A stretch of 64,000 nucleotides of DNA from Deltaproteobacteria bacterium. Its GTDB lineage: Bacteria > Myxococcota_A > UBA9160 > UBA6930. A program made the translations under genes and the position numbers. Numbering within the stretch: position 1 is the stretch's first letter; each line of letters begins with the position of its first letter. The stretch lies in the NCBI GenBank assembly GCA_016875395.1, contig VGRF01000003.1:1-64000 (forward strand). The letters are read 5' to 3'. Shown here piece by piece: positions 58,054 through 64,000 of the stretch. The notes under the pieces are model-generated. The model was not told the DNA's origin, did no database searches, and saw only the letters and a program-made list of their open reading frames with translations.

Positions 58054-58692
58054 ATGTCCCTCAAGCTCGTGATCGGCTCGAAGAATTTCTCCTCGTGGTC
58101 GCTGCGCGCGTGGCTGGCGCTCGAGCACACGGGCGCCCCGTACGAGGAGGCGCTCATCTCGTTCGGCAACCCGGACTGGCGCGAGCAGATCAGGCGCGTC
58201 TCACCGAGCGGGAAGGTGCCGTTCCTGATCGACGGCGCGCTCGGCATTTGGGACTCGCTCGCGATCACCGAGCACCTCCACGAGAAGTTCCCCGCCGCCA
58301 GCCTCTGGCCGCGTGACGCCGCGTCGCGTGCACTGGCGCGCAGCGCGGCGGCCGAGATGCACAGCGGCTTCACGGCGCTGCGGCAGAACATGCCGATGGA
58401 CATTCAGACGAGCGCGCCGGGCAAGGGCCACACGCCGGAAGCGCTCGCGGATGCGGCGCGCGTGCAGGAGATCTGGCGCGCGTGCCGCACGCGTTTCGGC
58501 GCCGGCGGCCCGTTCCTGTTCGGCGCGTTCTCCGCCGCCGACTGCTTCTACGCGCCGGTCGTGTTCCGCTTCCTCGGCTACGGCGTTCCGCTCGACGCCA
58601 CCGCGCGCCCCTACTGCGACGCGATGCTCGCGCACCCCGGCGTCGCGAAGTGGCGCGCCGCGGCGCTGAAGGAGCCGCACGTCGATCACTGA
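58054..58692 (+). CDS. Glutathione S-transferase family protein
   Basis: The protein is 212 residues with GGAGA 6 bases before the ATG. N-terminal: LKLVIGSKNFSSWSLRAWLA, LEHTGAPYEEALISFGN and RVSPSGKVPFLIDGALGIWD, with the Ser-Ser-Trp motif of the YfcF/Gst zeta-like group. C-terminal: LFGAFSAADCFYAPVVFRFL. Related proteins are Tyr/Ser-type GSTs with isomerase or peroxidase roles. The promoter lies in the palindrome region. Confidence 0.9.
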   Translation: MSLKLVIGSKNFSSWSLRAWLALEHTGAPYEEALISFGNPDWREQIRRVSPSGKVPFLIDGALGIWDSLAITEHLHEKFPAASLWPRDAASRALARSAAAEMHSGFTALRQNMPMDIQTSAPGKGHTPEALADAARVQEIWRACRTRFGAGGPFLFGAFSAADCFYAPVVFRFLGYGVPLDATARPYCDAMLAHPGVAKWRAAALKEPHVDH

Positions 58693-58700
58693 AGGCGGGC

Positions 58701-59126
58701 TCAACTCAGCGGAGAGTCGCCCTCCACATCCACCTGCCCCGTGATGCGCCGCCGGAAGTGCGACCACGAGAGGCCGATGCCGAGGATCAGGCCCAACGCG
58801 ACGAGCGCGATCCACATCAGCGCGCTCGTGTTCGCGGGATCGAGCCAGCCGTTGTCGATCGCCAGCCACACGAACGCGCCGACGATGCCGGCGATCAGCG
58901 CGGCGCCGACGAAGCCGATCGATTGCAGCGCAGCCCGCACGTAGAGAACCCAAGCTGCGGCCAATAACAAGCCGGCGATCAGCTTCTCGGGCCCGAATTC
59001 CTCGATGCTCTCCGTTGCCCAGCGCAGGTAGTTCCAGCGCGTCGGGTTGAGCGTCGCGAGCACGAGCGCGATCGCGAGGCCGATGCGCAGCGCGACGCCG
59101 CCGGCGGTGATGCTGCCTGCTGCCAT
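58701..59126 (-). CDS. Four-helix membrane protein (DUF6524-like)
   Basis: The protein is 141 residues. Hydrophobic helices are GGVALRIGLAIALVLATLN, KLIAGLLLAAAWVLYVRAAL, VGAALIAGIVGAFVWLAIDN and TSALMWIALVALGLILGIGL. LNPTRWNYLRWATESIEEFG and the end LSWSHFRRRITGQVDVEGDS match my memory of the DUF6524 pattern. The function is unknown. TTGTTATTG is at 58965 (Leu-Leu-Leu). It lies 9 bases downstream of the amino-acid permease gene, probably co-transcribed. Confidence 0.7.
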   Translation of the reverse strand: MAAGSITAGGVALRIGLAIALVLATLNPTRWNYLRWATESIEEFGPEKLIAGLLLAAAWVLYVRAALQSIGFVGAALIAGIVGAFVWLAIDNGWLDPANTSALMWIALVALGLILGIGLSWSHFRRRITGQVDVEGDSPLS

Positions 59127-59135
59127 GCGATCTCC

Positions 59136-60548
59136 CTAACGACTCGCGAGCGCCTTCTGCACGCGGCTGTGTCGCATGCCGTACGCGAAGTAGACGGCGA
59201 GACCGAGACCGAGCCAGATCAAGAAGCGCTCCCAGGTGACCCAAGGAAGCGCGGACATGAGGTAGAGGCAGATCGCGATCGAGGCCGGCGCGACGAACCA
59301 AACGGCGGGGCAACGGAAGGGGCGACGGCGGTCGGGGTCGGTCACGCGGAGGACCAGCACCCCCGCCGAAACGATCACGAACGCGAAGAGCGTCCCGATG
59401 CTGACGAGATGGGCGAGCGTCTCCAGCGTGCCGAGCCCCGCGAGCGGCGCGACCACGGCGCCCACGAGAAGCGAGGAGAGGTACGGGGTCCCGAAGCGCG
59501 GGTGAATCTTGCTGAAGAACGCGGGCAGGAGCCCGTCGCGCGACATCGCGAAGAAGACGCGAGACTGACCGAGCAGCATCACGATCAGCACGCTCGGCAG
59601 CCCGACGATCACGCCGAACGAGATCGCGCTTGCTGCGAAGTTCTCGCCGACGCTGCGGAACGCACTGGCGACCGGCGCCGCCTTGTCGATCTCCGCGACG
59701 GGCACCATGCCGGTGAGGATCGCCGATACGATCAGGTAGAGCAGCGTGCAGACGGCGAGCGAGCCGATGATGCCGATCTTCATGTCGCGCTCGGGATTCC
59801 GCGATTCCTCGGCGGCCGTGGTGACCGCGTCGAACCCGATGTACGCGAAGAACACGGTGGCCGCGCCCGTGACGATTCCGAAGAGACCTTTCTCGGGGTG
59901 GAGGAACGGCGTCCAGTTCTCGGGGTTCACGTAGCCGACGCCGAGGGCGATCACGAGCAGCACGACTGCGGTCTTCAGCGCCACGAAGATCGCGTTGGTG
60001 CGCGCGCTCTCGCGCACGCCGATCACGAGCAGTGCGGTGACTACGAGCAGAATCAGGAACGCGAGGACGTTGAAGTAGACGCCGTTCGCGAAATCGGGCT
60101 GGCCCGAGATCGCGTGGGGGAGCGCCACGCCGAGATCGCCGAGCAGCCCGTACGCGTAGCCCGACCAGCCCGACGCGACTGCGCTCGACGCGAGCGCGTA
60201 CTCGAGCACGAGATCCCAGCCGATGATCCACGCCACGAGCTCGCCGAGCGTCGCGTAGCCATAGCTATAGGCGCTGCCCGAAATCGGGATCATCGTGGCG
60301 AACTCGGAGTAACAGAGCGCGGCGAAGCCACACGCGAGGCCCGCGAGCGCGAACGAGAGCACGACCGCGGGGCCGGCGTCGTCCACCGCGGCGACGCCCG
60401 TGAGCACGAAGATGCCCGTGCCGATGATCGCCCCGATGCCGAGCAGCGTGAGCTCGAGCGGCCCGAGCGCGCGCTTCAGCGAGTGATCTTTGCTCGCGAG
60501 GTACGCGTGAAACGACTCGACCGGCTTGCGCGCGAAGAGCTTGGCCAT
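59136..60548 (-). CDS. APC-superfamily amino acid permease
   Basis: The protein is 470 residues with about 12-13 helices. LKRALGPLELTLLGIGAIIG and TGIFVLTGVAAVDDAGPAVV are the APC signature (GIGAIIGTGIFVLTG). YSEFATMIPISGSAYSYGYA follows, and the inner FFAYIGFDAVTTAAEESRNP is typical of cationic amino acid transporters (CAT-like, YfnA). A cationic or branched amino acid is the likely cargo. It begins with MAKLFARKPVESFHAY, giving a cytoplasmic N terminus. Confidence 0.92.
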   Translation of the reverse strand: MAKLFARKPVESFHAYLASKDHSLKRALGPLELTLLGIGAIIGTGIFVLTGVAAVDDAGPAVVLSFALAGLACGFAALCYSEFATMIPISGSAYSYGYATLGELVAWIIGWDLVLEYALASSAVASGWSGYAYGLLGDLGVALPHAISGQPDFANGVYFNVLAFLILLVVTALLVIGVRESARTNAIFVALKTAVVLLVIALGVGYVNPENWTPFLHPEKGLFGIVTGAATVFFAYIGFDAVTTAAEESRNPERDMKIGIIGSLAVCTLLYLIVSAILTGMVPVAEIDKAAPVASAFRSVGENFAASAISFGVIVGLPSVLIVMLLGQSRVFFAMSRDGLLPAFFSKIHPRFGTPYLSSLLVGAVVAPLAGLGTLETLAHLVSIGTLFAFVIVSAGVLVLRVTDPDRRRPFRCPAVWFVAPASIAICLYLMSALPWVTWERFLIWLGLGLAVYFAYGMRHSRVQKALASR

Positions 60549-60634
60549 GCAATCCCCAGGGTTCGCGTTGCGGCGAAGGGGGATCGCTGCGAGCGCGCGC
60601 GCAGAGTATCAGCGCGAGTGGGGGGAGCGAGGCC

Positions 60635-61864
60635 TCACTGCACGCCGCTCCGCGCTCGCTCGAACCGCCACAGCGGGATCCACGTCGCCAGCGCGAGCAC
60701 GATCTGCGAGGCGCCCGCCACGACGAACGCGGCCTGATAACCCGCGAGCGAGCCGTGCTCGCGAGACACGAGCGCGCTCACCGCGCCGCCCACCAGCGGC
60801 CCCACGATGAAGCCGAGGCTGCCGGCGGCGTTGAAGGCGCCGAGCGACATCGTGCGGATGCGCTCCGGGGTCGTCTCGGTGGTCATCAGCATCGAGGGCA
60901 TGAACATCACCGCGGCCGTGATGCCGGTGAGGGGCATCGCCCACCAGAACCACTCGCGCGGCCAGAAGCCGAGGCTCGCGACGAAGATGCCGTAGATGAG
61001 ACTGCCGCCCGCGAGCAGCAGGGCGCGGGAGGTGCGCTGCGCGACCAGCCCGAACGGAAACGACAGCACCGCGAACGGCAGCATGAACGACGCGATTAGG
61101 GCGCCGACCTCGAGGCGCGGGAGGTCGTGCTCGTTCCGCATCAGGAACGAGAACGTGGTGGTGAAGAAGCCGACCGTGAAGCGATCCGCGAAGGAGTAGG
61201 TGAGCGGCAGCGCGACGATCGGGTGCGCGCGCACGAGCGCGGCGATCTCGCGGAAGCTCGGGCGCGCCTCGCCCGCGCGCCCCGTCTCGCGCACGAGCGC
61301 GGCGGCGAGCACGGCCGCGATGAGCACGATCGCGGCGCCGGCCTGGAGCGGCAGCAGCTCGCCGCGCTCGCCGAGCTGCGCACCGATCGGCGCGCCGAGC
61401 GCAACGCCTAACAAGAGGCCGGAGCCCACGACGCCGAGCGCGAGGCTGCGCTCGTGCTCGGGCCGCGCCCCCGAGGCGACGCCCATCAGCAGCGACAGCG
61501 CGCCGATGTGTGCGCAGCCCTCGACGAAGCGAATCGCCATGAACGCGGCGAACGGGAAGTCGGCGGTGAGTGCGAGGAAGCAGAGCGCGTCGAGCGCGAG
61601 CGCAGCGACGAGCAGCCCGCGGCGGCGGCCCCAACGATCCGCCAGCGCACCCGCGAGGGGCGCCGCGAGGAACGCGCCGATCATGTTGATCGACATGAAC
61701 GCGTGCGCCGCGAACTCCGACACCGCAAAGCGGTGCTGCACGAGCTCGCGCAGCCCCGTAATCGGCAGCGTCACGGGCAGCAGCACCAGCACCGCGAGCA
61801 CGCCGAGCCCCGCGATGCGCGCCCCGCTGTAACGCACGCCTCCGTCTGCGCCCTCGCCGCTCAC
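60635..61864 (-). CDS. MFS transporter, multidrug- or sugar-efflux-like
   Basis: The protein is 409 residues from a GTG at 61864 with GGAGG upstream; about 12 helices. GAFLAAPLAGALADRWGRRR, GLLVAALALDALCFLAL and FVEGCAHIGALSLLMGVASG are the MFS first-half motifs. TTETTPERIRTMSLGAFNAA and GSLGFIVGPLVGGAVSALVS are second-half ones. TTGTTAGGC at 61409 codes Leu-Leu-Gly. A longer frame to 62278 would cross the palindrome and is not coding. Function unknown. Confidence 0.88.
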   Translation of the reverse strand: MSGEGADGGVRYSGARIAGLGVLAVLVLLPVTLPITGLRELVQHRFAVSEFAAHAFMSINMIGAFLAAPLAGALADRWGRRRGLLVAALALDALCFLALTADFPFAAFMAIRFVEGCAHIGALSLLMGVASGARPEHERSLALGVVGSGLLLGVALGAPIGAQLGERGELLPLQAGAAIVLIAAVLAAALVRETGRAGEARPSFREIAALVRAHPIVALPLTYSFADRFTVGFFTTTFSFLMRNEHDLPRLEVGALIASFMLPFAVLSFPFGLVAQRTSRALLLAGGSLIYGIFVASLGFWPREWFWWAMPLTGITAAVMFMPSMLMTTETTPERIRTMSLGAFNAAGSLGFIVGPLVGGAVSALVSREHGSLAGYQAAFVVAGASQIVLALATWIPLWRFERARSGVQ

Positions 61865-61962
61865 GTTCGCGCCGCCTCCGCTTCTGCCGTGCGCCGCAGT
61901 CGCGGCGGTCGAGCCAGCTGCGCGAGGATGTGGGCGAACCGGGCGCGAGCGCAACGGGACTG

Positions 61963-62006
61963 CTGCACGTACGTCCCCGTTGCACGTGCAACGGGGACGT
62001 ACGTGC
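61963..62006. repeat. 44-bp near-perfect palindrome, GGGGACGTACGTGCA family
   Basis: The same 21-bp arms as at 57944/58018 occur here in reversed order, separated by only CG (61963-61983 and 61986-62006), so the whole is a near-perfect palindrome that could cruciform. It lies between the divergent MFS and carboxylase genes. Opposite arm order at two sites suggests that arms are independently moved units. Confidence 0.9.
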
Positions 62007-62041
62007 ATCTCTCGCAAGCTCGTAACGAGAGGGGAATCGCG

Positions 62042-64000
62042 ATGTCGTTCGATGCCGTGCTGATCGCCAACCGCGGGGAGATCGCGATTCGCGTCGCGCG
62101 CGCGTGCGCAGAGCTGGGGCTGCGTAGCGTCGCGGTGTACGCGGAGGACGACGCGCGCTCGCTGCACGTGCGGCGCGCGGACGCGGCGGTCGCGCTGCGC
62201 GGCAGCGGACCCGCGGCGTATCTCGACATGGCGCAGCTCGTTGCCGCGGCGCGCGCGAACGGCTGCGGCGCGATCCACCCCGGCTACGGCTTTCTCTCCG
62301 AGAGCGCGGCGTTCGCGGCGAAGTGCGCGGAGGCGGGCGTCGTTTTCGTGGGCCCGAGCGTCGAGGCCCTCGACGCCTTCGGCGACAAGAGCAAGGCGCG
62401 CGCGCTCGCGGAGAAGTGCAGCGTGCCGGTGCTGCGCGGCACGAACGGGCCGACGTCGCTCGCGGACGTGCGCGCGTTCTTCGCCGAGACGGGCGCGGTG
62501 ATGATCAAGGCGATCGCCGGCGGTGGCGGGCGCGGCATGCGCGCGGTGGCGCGCGCGGAGGAGCTGGAAGAGGCGTATGCGCGCTGCCGGTCCGAGGCCG
62601 AGAAGGCCTTCGGCGTCGCAGACGTGTACGTGGAGGAGTGGCTACCGCGCGCGCGGCACCTCGAGGTGCAAGTCGTTGTGGACGGGACGGGCGCGGTCTC
62701 GCACGTGTGGGAGCGCGAGTGCACCGTGCAGCGCCGGCACCAGAAGATCGTGGAGCTCGCGCCGAGCCCAGCGCTCGATGCCGACGCGCGCTCGCGCCTG
62801 CTCGCCTACGCGGTGAAGCTCGCGAAGTCCGTGAAGTACCGCGGGCTCGGCACGATCGAGTTCCTGCTCGATGCGGGCGATTCCTCGCGCATCGCGTTCA
62901 TCGAGGCGAACGCGCGGCTCCAGGTGGAGCACACCGTCACCGAGGTTGTTACGGGCATCGACCTCGTGCGCGCACAGCTCGAGATCGCGCGCGGCAAGAC
63001 GCTCGCGCAGCTCGGCCTCGCGCAGCGCGAGATCGCGGCGCCGCGCGGCCACGCGATCCAGCTGCGCGTGTGCACCGAGACGATCGCGCCCGACGGCGGC
63101 GTGCGGCCGACGGGCGGCACGCTCGCGGCGTTCGACGTGCCGAGCGGCCCCGGCCTGCGCGTCGATCACTACGGCTACGCCGGCTACACGACCAACCCGC
63201 GTTACGACTCGCTGCTCGCGAAGGTGATCGCGCACGCGCCGGGAACGCACTTCGCCGACGCGATCGCGCGCGCCGACCGCGCGCTGTCCGAGCTGCGCGT
63301 CGAGGGCGTCGCCACGAACGCCGCGTTCTTGCAGGCGATCCTGCGCCACCCCGACTTCGCGGCCGCGCGCGTGACGACGCGCTTCGTCGACGAGCACGCG
63401 GCCTCGCTCGTCGCCGCCGCTGCGAACGCAGACACGGAGCCTGCGCTCAACTTCGCGTCGAGCGAGCTGCCCCAGGCGCGCACTGCCGCGAGCGCAAAGC
63501 CCGTGCTCGCAGGCGCAAGGCTCGGCACCGCCGATCCGCTCGCGGTGCTCGATTACGGCAAGGGCGGCGCAGACGTCGTCACGGAGACGCCGCCGCAGGC
63601 AGAGGCCGCGATCCTCGCGTCGAGCGACGAGGATGCGCCCGCGGGCACGGTCGCGGTGCGCGCGCCGCTGCAGGGCACGATCGTCTCGGTGGACACACGC
63701 GAGGGCGCCGAGGTCGCGCAGGGCGCGCAGCTGCTCGTGATGGAAGCGATGAAGATGGAGCACGTCGTCGCCGCGCCCGCGAGCGGCATCGTGCGCGGCG
63801 TGGCGGTCGCGAAGGGCGACACGGTGTTCGAGGGCCACGCGCTCGTGTTCCTCGAAGAGGCGAGCGTGTCCGTAACAACCGAGGCCAAGCAAGCCGACGC
63901 GGACCCGAACTACATCCGCCCCGATCTCGCCGAGGTGTTTGCGCGCCACTCCGTCACGCTCGACGAGAATCGCCCTGCTGCGGTCGAGCGCCGGCGCAAA
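62042..64000 (+). CDS. Single-chain biotin-dependent acyl-CoA carboxylase, N-terminal part cut by the window edge
   Basis: The frame runs to the window end, with 653 residues seen. The biotin carboxylase domain: LIANRGEIAIRVARACAELG, HPGYGFLSESAAFAAKCAEA, MIKAIAGGGGRGMRAVARAE (ATP loop), FIEANARLQVEHTVTEVVTG. The biotinyl domain is LLVMEAMKMEHVVAAPASG with biotin Lys571. YIRPDLAEVFARHSVTLDEN starts the carboxyltransferase part. BC, BCCP and CT in one chain match the long-chain acyl-CoA carboxylase (LCC) type. GAGGGG lies about 7 bases before the ATG. Two dispersed words (62946, 63873) are inside. Confidence 0.92.
   Translation, partial: MSFDAVLIANRGEIAIRVARACAELGLRSVAVYAEDDARSLHVRRADAAVALRGSGPAAYLDMAQLVAAARANGCGAIHPGYGFLSESAAFAAKCAEAGVVFVGPSVEALDAFGDKSKARALAEKCSVPVLRGTNGPTSLADVRAFFAETGAVMIKAIAGGGGRGMRAVARAEELEEAYARCRSEAEKAFGVADVYVEEWLPRARHLEVQVVVDGTGAVSHVWERECTVQRRHQKIVELAPSPALDADARSRLLAYAVKLAKSVKYRGLGTIEFLLDAGDSSRIAFIEANARLQVEHTVTEVVTGIDLVRAQLEIARGKTLAQLGLAQREIAAPRGHAIQLRVCTETIAPDGGVRPTGGTLAAFDVPSGPGLRVDHYGYAGYTTNPRYDSLLAKVIAHAPGTHFADAIARADRALSELRVEGVATNAAFLQAILRHPDFAAARVTTRFVDEHAASLVAAAANADTEPALNFASSELPQARTAASAKPVLAGARLGTADPLAVLDYGKGGADVVTETPPQAEAAILASSDEDAPAGTVAVRAPLQGTIVSVDTREGAEVAQGAQLLVMEAMKMEHVVAAPASGIVRGVAVAKGDTVFEGHALVFLEEASVSVTTEAKQADADPNYIRPDLAEVFARHSVTLDENRPAAVERRRK

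Larger units (their letters stand above)
2182..63878. repeat. Dispersed word TTGTTA(C/G)GG, at least 29 TTGTTA sites
   Basis: The six-mer TTGTTA (or TAACAA) starts at 2182, 3776, 5143, 8956, 10196, 12355, 20133, 22380, 27717, 28874, 32247, 32700, 33552, 35932, 36691, 37036, 39511, 41522, 44484, 44999, 46647, 49002, 51437, 53673, 57158, 58965, 61409, 62946 and 63873. By eye, 12 continue as TTGTTACGG and 8 as TTGTTAGG. In genes it is read in different frames (Leu-Leu-Arg, Arg-Asn-Asn, Val-Thr-Thr, Leu-Thr-Ser), so the selection is on DNA, not on one peptide. The count is by hand and may miss a few. Confidence 0.8.

Noticed and set aside
1-64000. tRNA, rRNA or clear intrinsic terminators
   Set aside because: I found no tRNA cloverleaf or rRNA sequence by eye, and no GC-rich hairpin followed by a T-run that I would call a terminator.

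Overview
This is a 64 kb piece of a very GC-rich (about 70% by eye) bacterial chromosome, densely packed with genes on both strands. No rRNA, tRNA, CRISPR array or complete transposase was seen. The lineage is inferred, not proven. A secreted subtilase ends in a MYXO-CTERM-like sorting tail with a Cys-Asp-Asn-Asp-Asp-Gly linker, a micro-protein ends in a PEP-CTERM tail, and there are many acyl-CoA, amidohydrolase_2, GST, P450 and CaiB/BaiF genes. That mix fits an uncultured Myxococcota-like or Binatota-like heterotroph that degrades complex organic carbon.

Layout. 1-5.3 kb holds housekeeping genes: an MFS fragment, purC, a Ser/Thr kinase with a cyclic-nucleotide-binding domain, lysA and a SirB1/TPR protein. 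5.3-8.3 kb is a lower-GC islet with a DUF433/DUF5615 toxin-antitoxin-like pair, a membrane J-domain protein and a membrane/coiled-coil/OB-like protein. 8.3-16.4 kb holds UDP-sugar pyrophosphorylase and M18 aminopeptidase (overlapping), a CaiB/BaiF CoA-transferase, the subtilase, a PDZ protein, and a thiolase-fold protein with a DUF35 partner. 16.4-24.8 kb holds transporters, a PEP-CTERM micro-protein, a VOC protein, an epoxide-hydrolase-like enzyme, two divergent Fe(II)/2-oxoglutarate oxygenases and an MBL hydrolase. 24.8-31.8 kb holds an HD protein, an M19 dipeptidase and an alpha-L-fucosidase joined by 4-nt overlaps, an SDR, a second M19 dipeptidase and xthA. 31.9-51 kb is catabolic: acyl-CoA dehydrogenases, P450, thioesterase, amidohydrolases, a second thiolase-like protein, GSTs, alcohol dehydrogenase, nitroreductase, a PQQ dehydrogenase and an ACAD10-type phosphotransferase, plus mtgA. 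This stretch contains gene wrecks at 35.7-36.8 and 38.2-38.6 kb. 51-64 kb holds a cyclase-family hydrolase, an adenylate cyclase split by one in-frame stop, a cupredoxin-like protein, a porin, a nuclease, a third amidohydrolase, transporters and the start of a single-chain biotin-dependent carboxylase.

How the genes work together. The catabolic set (acyl-CoA dehydrogenases, thiolase-fold/DUF35 aldolase-like pair, CoA-transferase, thioesterase, P450, oxygenases, amidohydrolases, carboxylase) is what is expected for CoA-linked breakdown of branched, terpenoid, steroid-like or aromatic compounds. No substrate can be fixed from sequence.

The most unusual signal is not a gene. The word TTGTTA, most often as TTGTTACGG or TTGTTAGG, occurs at least 29 times on both strands and in all reading frames, against about 3-4 expected at this base composition. 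It behaves like a DNA-level signal such as an uptake sequence. A second layer consists of several families of intergenic palindromes (GGGGACGTACGTGCA, GGGGACGTTCCGCAA, GGTCATTTCGGCC and GGGTCAGACCCTGC cores) that resemble REP/RAYT-type elements. One family's core also lies at the break of a gene wreck.
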